A stretch of DNA of 64,000 bases, from positions 4,303,814-4,367,813 of the forward strand of contig NZ_CP118164.1 in the NCBI RefSeq assembly GCF_028748185.1. The letters run 5' to 3'. The notes under the pieces were generated by a model that was given only the letters and a program-made list of their open reading frames with translations, made no database searches and had not been told where the DNA came from. The stretch is from Bremerella sp. P1. Lineage in GTDB: Bacteria > Planctomycetota > Planctomycetia > Pirellulales > Pirellulaceae. Below, piece by piece: positions 17,882-26,399 of the stretch. Position numbers and translations under genes: made by a program. The stretch's first letter is position 1; each line of letters opens with the position of its first letter.

Positions 17882-20800
17882 ATGATCTCGCTGCGACTCA
17901 CGAGCATCTCGCGGAAGATGCTTTTCGGTGCCGCGTTGGCTCTCTTGGTGCTGGCTCCCCAGGTAACCTGGGCAGAAGAGTCTTCGGAAATCGACTTCAA
18001 TCGAGACATCCGACCTTTGCTCTCCGATCGCTGCTATGCGTGCCACGGACCGGACGAAAACCATCGCGAAGGCGGTATCCGGTTCGACGTCGCGGAAAGT
18101 GTTCTCGGCGAAGCTGACTCCGGCGAAACGGCCATTGTGCCTGGCAAGCCGGATGAAAGTGAAATGATCGCGCGGATCCTCAGCGATGACGAGTCGCTGA
18201 AGATGCCTCCGCCAGATTCCAATAAGAGCCTGAACGCCGACGAGATCGCCAAGCTCAAGCAGTGGGTCGCCGAAGGGGCCAAGTTCCAAGGGCATTGGTC
18301 CTTCGAGGTTCCTCAGAAAACCGATCCACCCCAGGTCGATATTCCCAATTGGAACCAGCGCGAGATCGATCAATTCCTGGGTGCCCGGCTGAAGAAGGAA
18401 GGCCTCACACCGAGTGAGCCGGCAGACAAGCTGACGTTGATTCGCCGCGTCACCTTCACGCTGACGGGTCTTCCACCAAAGCCGGAAGAAGTCGACGCGT
18501 TTCTGAAGGACGAATCGTCGGACGCCTATGAGAAGGTTGTCGATCGCTTGCTGGCGTCGCCGCAGTACGGCGAGCACATGGCTCGTTATTGGCTAGACGC
18601 GGCCCGCTATGCCGACACGCACGGTTTGCACTTGGACAACTACCGCGAGATGTGGATGTATCGCGACTGGGTCATCCAGGCACTTAACGACAACAAGCCG
18701 TACGACGTTTTTCTTACCGAACAATTGGCCGGTGACTTATTGCCCAATCCCTCGTGGGAACAACAGGTCGCCTCCGGCTTCAATCGCTGTAACGTGACAA
18801 CCAACGAAGGTGGTTCGATCACGGCTGAAGTGAAAATGCGAAACGTGAACGATCGCGTGGTCACCACCGGGACCGTCTTCATGGGACTCACCATGGAGTG
18901 TACGCGGTGTCACGATCACAAGTACGATCCGCTGAAGCAAAAAGACTTCTACTCGATGTATGGCTTCTTCAACAGCATTGACGGAAGCCCAATGGACGGG
19001 AACCGCAAGGACCACGCGCCCACGGTGTACTCGAAGGAAGCGACCGAAGAACTCGCTCAACTCGACCAGCAGATCGCCCAGAAGCGCGAAGAAATCAAAA
19101 CAACGCTGGCCAAGGTCGAATACCAGGACCCAGGTCCCGGTGTCGATAATCCGGAGATCCAACCGGAAGAAGTCGTTTGGATCGAAGATGGCATCCCCGG
19201 TAAAGCTACCGTTAGTGGTGACTACAACTGGGTGGCTAAGCCAGAGCCGGTCTTTAGCGGCGAGAAAGCCGCCAAGCGAACGGTCACCGGAAATGATCAG
19301 GCCTACTTCAACGGATCGGATCAGCCGTTCACGGTTTACAAAGGAGACGTGCTGTTTGGCTACGTCTATCTCGACCCCAAGAATCCGCCCAAGGAAGTGA
19401 TGTTCCAGTGGAACAACGGTGGCTGGGATCAACGAGCGTTCTGGGGCGAAGACCTGATCCCCTACGGCGTCACGGGCAAAACGAAGCATCGTATCGGCGA
19501 CCTTCCCGAAACGGGCAAGTGGGTTCGCCTGGAAGTGCCGGTCGAAAAGGTCGGCCTGAAGGAAGGGGACAAAGTCAACGGTTGGGCCTTCACCCAGTGG
19601 GACGGCACCGTCTACTGGGACAAAGCCGGCTATGTCACCAAGCATGGCAAGCAGCCGCAGTTCAAGTCGCTGCAGGCCTGGACCGAGTTTGCCGCCAAGA
19701 CGCCTGCTTCGCTCAGTCCGGAGAACAAGAAGGTCACCGAGATCCTGAAGAAGGAAGCCGACAAACGGAACGAAGGCGAACTGAAAGAGCTTCGCAGCTA
19801 CTTCCTTGAATACGTTTGCCAGGACACGCAAGAGACCTTCAACAAGCTGCGTGCCGACCTGAAAACGATGACCGACCGGCAGGCCAACCTCAAGAAGTCT
19901 GCCCCGACGACGCTGGTCTACAAGGAAGCCGCCAAGCCGGTTCCCGCTCATATCTTGATTCGAGGCGAATACGACCAAGTTGGTGAAGAAGTGCCCCGCG
20001 AGGTGCCTGCCTTCCTGCCACCGATGACTGAAGAAATGCCCAAAGATCGACTCGGGTTGGCCATGTGGTTGTTGGATCCAAGTCACCCGCTGACAGCACG
20101 CGTGGCCGTGAATCGATACTGGCAGCATGTCTTCGGCGTGGGCCTGGTAAAGACCTCCGAGGACTTTGGTTCCCAAGGAAGTGTTCCCAGCCATCCACAG
20201 CTGTTGGACAACCTGGCCATCGAGTTCCGTGAGGGGGGATGGGATATCAAGCAGTTGATGAAACGGTTGGTGATGACGTCTGCGTATCGTCAGTCGTCGA
20301 CCCTGACGCCAGATCTGCTGAAGAAGGATCCCGAAAACCGTTTGCTGGCTCGCGGGCCACGTTATCGCTTGGATGCGGAAGCACTTCGCGATCAAGCGTT
20401 GGCGTTCAGTGGTCTTCTGGTCGAAAAGGTCGGCGGTCCTTCGGTTAAGCCACCACAGCCTGATGGGCTTTGGAAGGCGGTCGGTTATTCCGGCAGTAAT
20501 ACCGTGCAGTTCAAAGCGGACCAAGGACCCGAAAAGGTTCACCGTCGTACGCTGTACACGTTCATCAAACGCACGGCACTCGCTCCGCAGATGAGCACCT
20601 TCGACGCGCCTAATCGCGAGTCGTGTACCGTGCGTCGTGAACGAACCAACACACCGCTGCAGGCCCTGCTGTTGATGAACGATCCGCAGTATGTCGAAGC
20701 GGCGGTCGCGATGGCCCAGCGTGTGATGGATGAAGGGGGATCGGACCCGGTTGCCAAAGTCAACTTCCTGATCTCGCTTTGTGTGCTGAACCCGGACAAC

Positions 20801-20977
20801 GAAGTTCAGAAGAAAGAACTCGAATCGTTGTATTTCGATAGTCTCACCTACTTCCAGAAGAATCCGGAAGCCGCCGGCAAGTTGGTCGGCAAAGATGAGA
20901 CGCCTGCCGAATTAGCGGCCTGGGCGATTGTCTGCAACACGCTGCTCAATCTCGACGAAGTCGTCATCCAACGCTAA
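17882..20977 (+). CDS. Planctomycete cytochrome c-domain protein (PSCyt1-PSCyt2-PSD1; DUF1549/DUF1553)
   Basis: Large exported protein (1031 aa) of a family greatly expanded in Planctomycetes. Signal peptide RKMLFGAALALLVLAPQVTWAEE. The PSCyt1 heme-type motif CYACH is at 51-55. The DUF1549 (PSCyt2) domain follows at ~140-360, starting IDQFLGARLKKEGL, with a second CxxCH (MECTRCHDH, ~340). A central insertion (~390-640) has a beta-rich part and a charged helical part. The C-terminal DUF1553 (PSD1) domain spans ~680-960 (RLGLAMWLLDPSHPLTARVAVNRYWQHVFG; RRERTNTPLQALLLMNDPQYVEAA). It is paired with the DUF1501 gene 38 nt downstream, the usual arrangement. The function of the pair is not established. 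Confidence 0.95.
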   Translation: MISLRLTSISRKMLFGAALALLVLAPQVTWAEESSEIDFNRDIRPLLSDRCYACHGPDENHREGGIRFDVAESVLGEADSGETAIVPGKPDESEMIARILSDDESLKMPPPDSNKSLNADEIAKLKQWVAEGAKFQGHWSFEVPQKTDPPQVDIPNWNQREIDQFLGARLKKEGLTPSEPADKLTLIRRVTFTLTGLPPKPEEVDAFLKDESSDAYEKVVDRLLASPQYGEHMARYWLDAARYADTHGLHLDNYREMWMYRDWVIQALNDNKPYDVFLTEQLAGDLLPNPSWEQQVASGFNRCNVTTNEGGSITAEVKMRNVNDRVVTTGTVFMGLTMECTRCHDHKYDPLKQKDFYSMYGFFNSIDGSPMDGNRKDHAPTVYSKEATEELAQLDQQIAQKREEIKTTLAKVEYQDPGPGVDNPEIQPEEVVWIEDGIPGKATVSGDYNWVAKPEPVFSGEKAAKRTVTGNDQAYFNGSDQPFTVYKGDVLFGYVYLDPKNPPKEVMFQWNNGGWDQRAFWGEDLIPYGVTGKTKHRIGDLPETGKWVRLEVPVEKVGLKEGDKVNGWAFTQWDGTVYWDKAGYVTKHGKQPQFKSLQAWTEFAAKTPASLSPENKKVTEILKKEADKRNEGELKELRSYFLEYVCQDTQETFNKLRADLKTMTDRQANLKKSAPTTLVYKEAAKPVPAHILIRGEYDQVGEEVPREVPAFLPPMTEEMPKDRLGLAMWLLDPSHPLTARVAVNRYWQHVFGVGLVKTSEDFGSQGSVPSHPQLLDNLAIEFREGGWDIKQLMKRLVMTSAYRQSSTLTPDLLKKDPENRLLARGPRYRLDAEALRDQALAFSGLLVEKVGGPSVKPPQPDGLWKAVGYSGSNTVQFKADQGPEKVHRRTLYTFIKRTALAPQMSTFDAPNRESCTVRRERTNTPLQALLLMNDPQYVEAAVAMAQRVMDEGGSDPVAKVNFLISLCVLNPDNEVQKKELESLYFDSLTYFQKNPEAAGKLVGKDETPAELAAWAIVCNTLLNLDEVVIQR

Positions 20978-21015
20978 TTCCTACCACCGCATAGAACGCA
21001 TCAAGGACCAATACG

Positions 21016-22479
21016 ATGGATCCTCGCAACGACTATATTCAAGCGATCACCCGCCGGCACTTCTTTCAGAAGGGAGCCCTCGGGCTGGGTGCCGCGGCAC
21101 TGGCCTCGATGACCGATCTGCCTGCCCAGGCGGCTAAGCTACCCAGTTCCGGAATTGGTGGTCTACCAAACTTGCCGCACTTCGCCCCCAAGGCGAAGCG
21201 GGCCATCTATTTGTTCATGGCCGGTGCTCCGTGCCAGATGGACTTGTTCGACTACAAGCCGCAGATGAACGAGTGGTACGACAAGGACCTGCCAGAATCG
21301 GTGCGACAAGGTCAACGTTTGACGACGATGACCTCCGGTCAGAAGCGTTTCCCGATCGCTCCCTCGAAGTTCAAGTTTTCGCCTTACGGTGAAAACGGAA
21401 CGATGATCAGCGAACTGCTGCCGTACCACGGGAAGATGGTCGATGACATCTCGATCGTCAAATCGCTCCATACTGAGGCGATCAATCACGATCCGGCGAT
21501 CACCTACATCTGCACCGGGAATCAGCTTCCCGGTCGGCCGAGCTTGGGCTCGTGGTTGAGCTACGGCCTCGGTTCGATGAACGAAAACCTGCCGACCTTC
21601 GTCGTAATGACGCCAAACTGGAGCGGTCGTCAGCAAGCCCAGGCACTTTACAACCGCCTGTGGGGAGCTGGCTTCCTGCCTTCCAAGCATTCGGCCGTCA
21701 CCCTGCGAAAGTCGGGCGACCCGATCCTGTTCCTGTCGAATCCCGACGGCATCGATAGCTCGCTTCGCCGCAGGATGCTCGATAGTGTTTCCAAGATCAA
21801 TCAAGAGACCTACCGCCTTTCGGGCGATCCGGAAACGCAATCGCGGATCTCGCAGTACGAGATGGCGTTCCGCATGCAGTCTTCGGTGCCGGACTTGGTC
21901 GATTTGAAGCAGGAAACGCAAGCCACGCTCGATATGTACGGCCCCGATGTCACCAAGCCAGGGACATTCGCTGCCAGTTGTTTGCTGGCTCGCCGCATGG
22001 TCGAGCGTGACGTTCGCTTCGTGCAGATCTTCCATCGTGGTTGGGATCAGCATGGCAACGTCGCTAAAGATCTCCCGGCTCAGGCCAAAGACGTTGATCA
22101 AGCCGCATGGGCGTTGATTCAAGACTTGAAGATGCGCGGCCTGCTGGACGACACGCTGGTCGTCTGGGGTGGCGAATTCGGTCGTACGATCTACAGCCAA
22201 GGCGGCCTGTCGAAGGAGAACTACGGCCGCGATCACCATCCGCGTTGCTTTACCGTCTGGATGGCTGGCGGCGGTGTGAAGCCGGGCGTCGTGCATGGCG
22301 AAACGGATGACTTCAGCTACAACATCGTGAAAGATCCGGTTCATATTGCGGACTTGAACGCGACGATCCTGCACTGCTTGGGGATTGATCATCGCAAGCT
22401 GTCAATTCCATTCCAAGGTCTCGACGTCCGTCTCACCGGGGTCGAAGAGCGACACCCGGTCAAAGAGTTGCTACTGTAG
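21016..22479 (+). CDS. DUF1501 family protein (sulfatase/alkaline-phosphatase-like fold)
   Basis: Exported partner of the PSCyt protein, 487 aa. The N-terminus has a twin-arginine-like signal ([22 protein letters not shown]). DUF1501 features include [81 protein letters not shown] and [37 protein letters not shown]. The family resembles sulfatases and alkaline phosphatases in its metal-binding His/Asp clusters, but no activity is established. It is co-transcribed with the upstream gene and followed by a strong hairpin. Confidence 0.94.
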   Translation: MDPRNDYIQAITRRHFFQKGALGLGAAALASMTDLPAQAAKLPSSGIGGLPNLPHFAPKAKRAIYLFMAGAPCQMDLFDYKPQMNEWYDKDLPESVRQGQRLTTMTSGQKRFPIAPSKFKFSPYGENGTMISELLPYHGKMVDDISIVKSLHTEAINHDPAITYICTGNQLPGRPSLGSWLSYGLGSMNENLPTFVVMTPNWSGRQQAQALYNRLWGAGFLPSKHSAVTLRKSGDPILFLSNPDGIDSSLRRRMLDSVSKINQETYRLSGDPETQSRISQYEMAFRMQSSVPDLVDLKQETQATLDMYGPDVTKPGTFAASCLLARRMVERDVRFVQIFHRGWDQHGNVAKDLPAQAKDVDQAAWALIQDLKMRGLLDDTLVVWGGEFGRTIYSQGGLSKENYGRDHHPRCFTVWMAGGGVKPGVVHGETDDFSYNIVKDPVHIADLNATILHCLGIDHRKLSIPFQGLDVRLTGVEERHPVKELLL

Positions 22480-22483
22480 CCTG

Positions 22484-22504
22484 GATCGAAAGTTGCTTTC
22501 GATC
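22484..22504 (+). terminator. Hairpin after the DUF1501 gene
   Basis: GATCGAAAG / TTG / CTTTCGATC, a perfect 9-bp stem with a 3-nt loop starting 4 nt after the stop codon. A T-rich stretch (ATTTTCCTTTT) begins about 10 nt further on. It lies between convergent genes and may serve the plus-strand operon. Confidence 0.55.
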
Positions 22505-22650
22505 TAAGCCGCCGACGATTTTCCTTTTGGGCCATTCGCTCGCCGAGAAGAGGAGAGCCACGGTTTGCCACGGGGGCAAGCGAATGTCCAATTGTTTGCC
22601 ACGGTTCGCCGGCGGCTGGGGCAGGCAAGGGGGCGATACCACCCGCCGAG

Positions 22651-23934
22651 CTATTTGGCCCGGCTGATGTACATCGGAATCTTCAGCTCAGGCTGCGAAG
22701 ATTCAATCATCTCTTTGGCACGATCTCGTGCATTGACCAGCTTGCTTCCCTCTTGGGGAGCCGTGATCTGGCGGAACTGCGTAGCCAGTTGTTCGACCGC
22801 TGGCTGCATCAGGACGATCTCGGCCAACTGCGATCGCAGGTCGCTCGAGCTACCCAGGACTGCCACCATCGTCTTGTTCAGGCCCGTCACCAGGTCGACA
22901 TTTTCCACCAAGGCTGGCACACAATCGTCGAGGCGAACAACCTGATCTTCGATGTGATCAATCTTGTGCAGGTTCTCTTGAGCCTGAGCGATCTTCTCTT
23001 CCTGCGAGTTCAGGAAGTTAACCAACCAAGCCAGTTCGTCCATGTTCTTGTTGGCCGAAGTGGTCTGCTTTCGCACGTCCTTGATTCGCGTGTTCAGGCG
23101 AATTGCTTCGTACGATAGCTCGGTGGCGGCGTCCAGCGTGTCGGCCAGCTTCTGCACCTGCAGATCCATCGACTTTTGCTCGTCCAAGATCGACTGGACA
23201 TGCGACAGAACCAGGCTCGACTCTTCGGTGCCGATTGCCAACTGCTGCATGCGATTCTGGTTGTGAGCCAGCGAATCGATCGCACGATCGGTCGCGTCGG
23301 TCTGGGCGGCCAGATCGCAGATGGCGTTCTGCAACTTCCAGTGCGAATCGACCGTTGCGGTCAGTTCTGGCATTAGGCATTGCTGGTTGATCAGCTGCTG
23401 CTGAACCAGTTCCATCGCGGCCAGCGAGTCCTTGGCCACGTAGATGTCGGCACCGTTTCGGCCGAGACGAGCAGCCAGCGATTCCAGCTCGTCGACACGC
23501 TTTTGAGCGGCGGTCAGCTTCAAGTTGGCTTTGTCCAGGTCCGACTGAAGCGTGCTGAGCTTGGCGGCGGTTGCGTCGACCGTGTTGAGCTTAGCCGACA
23601 GGCGAGCGATTTCGTCGTGCAGGCGATCCGACCGTTGGATGGTCTGACCTGCCTTGTAGAGTCGGCTGCTCTGATCTTCGAGACGTGCCAGAAGCGAGTT
23701 GGTTCGCTGGGTGGCATCGTTGAACCCGGTCAGTTGGTTGAGCGGGTGATGAGTCGCTTTGACTTCTTTTTCAACTTTGGCAAGCTGCTTGACCAAGTCT
23801 TGCTGCAGCCAGAACTGGGTGACGGCAACACCCACTGCGATTCCTAAAACGAGACAGAAACCGCCGATGATGCCTGGGTTCCGCGCGGCCCAGCCATAAT
23901 CCGTTTCATCCGCATAATGATCATTAATCGGCAT
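22651..23934 (-). CDS. Membrane-anchored coiled-coil protein, unknown function
   Basis: I do not recognise the family. The frame is open to 24192, but the ATG at 23934 (MPINDHYADETDYGW) has GGAGGAG at ideal spacing, giving 427 aa. One N-terminal membrane anchor (IIGGFCLVLGIAVGVAVTQFWLQ, ~20-42) is followed by almost 380 residues of coiled coil, without Pro for long stretches (for example LHDEIARLSAKLNTVDATAAKLSTLQSDLDKANLKLTAAQKRVDELESLAARL). This architecture suits a periplasmic rod or a structural tether. It is rich in Asp, Gln and Leu. No neighbour indicates a function. Confidence 0.75.
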   Translation of the reverse strand: MPINDHYADETDYGWAARNPGIIGGFCLVLGIAVGVAVTQFWLQQDLVKQLAKVEKEVKATHHPLNQLTGFNDATQRTNSLLARLEDQSSRLYKAGQTIQRSDRLHDEIARLSAKLNTVDATAAKLSTLQSDLDKANLKLTAAQKRVDELESLAARLGRNGADIYVAKDSLAAMELVQQQLINQQCLMPELTATVDSHWKLQNAICDLAAQTDATDRAIDSLAHNQNRMQQLAIGTEESSLVLSHVQSILDEQKSMDLQVQKLADTLDAATELSYEAIRLNTRIKDVRKQTTSANKNMDELAWLVNFLNSQEEKIAQAQENLHKIDHIEDQVVRLDDCVPALVENVDLVTGLNKTMVAVLGSSSDLRSQLAEIVLMQPAVEQLATQFRQITAPQEGSKLVNARDRAKEMIESSQPELKIPMYISRAK

Positions 23935-24319
23935 ATGAATCTCCTCCGTGTTTGATTGGCAACGTCCGTGCTCCTCGTGAGCACTTATGTTATCGAAACA
24001 CACACCGTCTTCGGAAAAGTCATCCATAAGCGATTCCCAAAGGTTTACTAGCACGCGGTAGCCATCACCCAAATAACCCACACAGCCCGAACGTTGTGTT
24101 AAGAGTGATTCACACTCTTTACCTAGAACGTAAACCTGACTGTTTCTAGCGGGTGGAAGCGTCGCAATCCGCTTTGAATGAACATGCGCCAAGCTTTAAC
24201 TGATCACTTTTTGATCACACGCGGCGTAGCATCTCGAGTCGCAGGGTTGTCGCTAATCGATGAATAAGTCTTGAGTAATAGATATGCAAGTTCTGCTAAC
24301 GTCTTGCGGCGGAAAGAGT
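23935..24319. other. 385-nt gene-free stretch upstream of the coiled-coil gene
   Basis: Lies between two minus-strand genes. It holds a small hairpin at 23968-23984 (GTGCTC-CTCGT-GAGCAC), 34 nt before the start codon of the coiled-coil gene. It also holds a direct repeat of TGATCA around 24200-24217. The minus frame stays open through 24192, but that part has no recognisable protein pattern and a strong ribosome binding site supports the later start. No RNA gene or clear promoter is recognised. Confidence 0.5.
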
Positions 24320-25093
24320 TTACGACTCAACCAGAATCACGCTTCGCCCGTCTGGATCTTTCACAATCGCTTGAATTCCCCAGTCAAACTCCTTGGGCTG
24401 CTGCACGATGGTCGCTTCTAAAGCGGTAAGCTGCGCGATGGTTTTCTTGATGTCGGAGACATCCAGGCCAACGCTTGTCGAGGCGTCGACCTGCTCAGGC
24501 GACTTGGCCGGATAAATCTCCATCACAAAACCATTGATTTCGCTCGCCCAATGAAGAGGCCCTTTACCGTGTTGCTCTTGCGTAAAGTGCAATCCCAACG
24601 ATTGATAGAACCGCACCGTCGTTTCCGGGGCACTCGAACGCACGACGATCAAGTTCAGTCGGACCTGATTGGTGGAAAGACTCGGCATTGCCTCTAGCAC
24701 TTCACTCAAGAGTGCCGGCGAAACATCATGCGGGCCGGTCTTGGTGAGCTTGAGTATCGAGGTTTCTAGCGAGAGCCCTTTGATCTGTGCGATCGCGGCC
24801 GCGGCGATGATCGGGGAACGGCTCATCCCGGCGCTGCACGCAATGACCGTCGGCCGGTTCGCCTCGATCAGCCTGGCGACCGTATCGATACATGCTCGGA
24901 GCATCTGATGCGAATTGCCGGTTCCATCGAGTAGCGGAAAGCGGCAGTAGAGGATATCCCGTGGAAACGAAATGGGAGGCTCTTCGATAGCCAGGTCGAT
25001 TATCGCCGTCACGCCGGGGGCTAAGGTGGATCGGATATCACGTGCTTGAAGGGCGTTGGCGATCCACAGCGTGCCGGGAATGATTTCACGCAT
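24320..25093 (-). CDS. Dual-specificity-phosphatase-like / VOC (glyoxalase) fusion protein
   Basis: Two domains in 257 aa. Residues ~1-140 look like a dual-specificity / tyrosine phosphatase: EIIPGTLWIANALQARDI opening, a candidate general-acid Asp in FPLLDGTGN (D56), and the P-loop CSAGMSR (C86-R92), which fits C-x5-R. Residues ~144-257 look like a vicinal-oxygen-chelate domain: RLNLIVVRSSAPETTVRFYQSLGL, FVMEIYP (E192) and VKDPDGRSVILVES (E256), with possible metal ligands. The macro-domain gene ends 78 nt upstream on the same strand, so they are probably one transcription unit. I do not know this fusion as a described family; the substrate is unknown. Confidence 0.75.
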   Translation of the reverse strand: MREIIPGTLWIANALQARDIRSTLAPGVTAIIDLAIEEPPISFPRDILYCRFPLLDGTGNSHQMLRACIDTVARLIEANRPTVIACSAGMSRSPIIAAAAIAQIKGLSLETSILKLTKTGPHDVSPALLSEVLEAMPSLSTNQVRLNLIVVRSSAPETTVRFYQSLGLHFTQEQHGKGPLHWASEINGFVMEIYPAKSPEQVDASTSVGLDVSDIKKTIAQLTALEATIVQQPKEFDWGIQAIVKDPDGRSVILVES

Positions 25094-25171
25094 ATCAGCC
25101 TGATACCTTTCTTAACGGTTTCATCCGTACACTTGCCGGAATGATACAAACCAAGCCATGTCGACGAAGAA

Positions 25172-25639
25172 TCAGTTCTTCTGGTACTCAACCAAAGTGA
25201 CGTCTAACGAGGTGGCAAGACTCTGCAGTTCATCTTCCATGATTGATAACGCTTTGTCTTGGCGAAAACCGCCGGAACCGCTTCCGAGGATTGGAAAAGC
25301 GATCGATTGAAACTGTTTTTCTTTGGCAATTCGAATCGCGTTTTGTACGCTCTGGCGAATCGAAAACTCCGAAGCCCGCCACAGCATGTTGATGCCGGCG
25401 ACATGGATAATACCGCGAAAGGGCAGCTTGCCTGCGGTCGTAAAAACAGCATGTCCTAAGGGAATGGGACCAAACGTTGCCAATTCACGAAAAGGCGCGT
25501 AACCCGCTTTGCTTTTGATCGCTCCCGAAACTCCTTGTGGCAGTAGTAGCCACCACGGAATGATATTGCGATTCCAGGCATTTACGATGACATCCACCTC
25601 CTGCTGCAAAAGATCGCCTTGTACAATCTGGGTCGGCAT
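25172..25639 (-). CDS. Macro domain protein (ADP-ribose-binding)
   Basis: A stand-alone macro domain of 155 aa, a fold that binds or hydrolyses ADP-ribose derivatives. The start IVQGDLLQQEVDVIVNAWNRN fits the nucleotide-binding strand. The usual poly-Gly loop before GVxGAI is replaced by LLLPQGVSGAI, which marks a separate subfamily. The second loop is FPILGSGSGGF, and GIIHVAGIN supplies the expected His strand. It stands upstream of the phosphatase-VOC gene on the same strand, which suggests a shared substrate pathway. Catalytic activity is not evident from sequence. Confidence 0.85.
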   Translation of the reverse strand: MPTQIVQGDLLQQEVDVIVNAWNRNIIPWWLLLPQGVSGAIKSKAGYAPFRELATFGPIPLGHAVFTTAGKLPFRGIIHVAGINMLWRASEFSIRQSVQNAIRIAKEKQFQSIAFPILGSGSGGFRQDKALSIMEDELQSLATSLDVTLVEYQKN

Positions 25640-25795
25640 TATGGTTAATCTCGCAAGGAAGTGGCCTAATTCTTTTCTACATAACTAGTTAGTTTCCCCC
25701 AAGCCGAGATTGAGCCCGATCCGCTGGGACAGTATGCTGAAACTATCGCCCCATAAGATACGTTAAGCCCAATGGGCATTGCCTGGGATGAATCG

Positions 25796-26290
25796 ATGAA
25801 AGTTGCCAAGAATACGGTCGTTTCCATTACCTACACCTTGAAGGATTCCGAAGGGAATCTGCTCGATTCGACCGACGCGTCGGATCCGCTCGCCTATCTG
25901 CATGGCGTAGGGAACCTCATTCCTGGAATGGAAAAGGCTCTCGACGACCGCGACTCCGGCGAGACGTTTCAGGTCGTGATTCCACCGGAAGAAGGTTACG
26001 GCAAGTTCGACGAAGATCTGATCTGGGAACTGGAAAAGGCTCAGTTCGCTGAACTGGGCGATGTGGAAGAGGGAACGCAGTTCGTTCTTGAAACCGAAGA
26101 CGATCAGGTTCTCGTGACCGTTGTTGATATTAAAGAGGATGTGGTCATCGTCGACGGCAACCACGAGTTGGCCGACGAAACGCTCCACTTCGATATCACC
26201 ATCGTCGAAGTTCGCGATGCCACGCCGGAAGAGCTAGAGCACGGTCACGCGCACGGCCCCGGCAGTGCACACGATCATGACCATGGTTAA
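25796..26290 (+). CDS. slyD: FKBP-type peptidyl-prolyl isomerase, SlyD-like
   Basis: Cytoplasmic prolyl isomerase and chaperone. The frame is open to 25772, but the ATG at 25796 (MKVAKNTVVSITY, 164 aa) matches the family start. FKBP half: LKDSEGNLLDSTDASDPLAYLHGVGNLIPGMEKALDDRDSGETFQVVIPPEEGYG. An inserted-in-flap segment follows (QFAELGDVEEGTQFVLETEDDQVLVTVVDIKEDVVIVDGNHELADETLHFDI). The C-terminal tail HGHAHGPGSAHDHDHG is a His-rich metal-binding tail as in SlyD, consistent with nickel or other metal handling. It is divergent from the macro-domain gene. Confidence 0.93.
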   Translation: MKVAKNTVVSITYTLKDSEGNLLDSTDASDPLAYLHGVGNLIPGMEKALDDRDSGETFQVVIPPEEGYGKFDEDLIWELEKAQFAELGDVEEGTQFVLETEDDQVLVTVVDIKEDVVIVDGNHELADETLHFDITIVEVRDATPEELEHGHAHGPGSAHDHDHG

Positions 26291-26333
26291 TGGTGCCTTG
26301 TTGCCAGGCCGACCGCTTAGCGGTAACCTCCTG

Positions 26334-26358
26334 AGATTGCCATTCATGCCGGCAATCT
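26334..26358 (+). terminator. Stem-loop downstream of slyD
   Basis: AGATTGCC (26334-26341) pairs with GGCAATCT (26351-26358) across a 9-nt loop. It is 44 nt after the slyD stop and 42 nt before the UbiD-family start. There is no T-tract, so terminator activity is uncertain. Confidence 0.35.
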
Positions 26359-26399
26359 TACATAGGCCGGAACCAAGTTAAAGCACACCATCACGAATC

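Noticed and set aside
18737-20542. 601-codon open frame on the minus strand
   Set aside because: Lies wholly opposite the PSCyt gene, which has strong domain motifs; the antisense frame has no recognisable protein pattern and is a by-product of codon bias.
21163-22392. 409-codon minus-strand frame
   Set aside because: Antisense shadow of the DUF1501 gene with no family motif.
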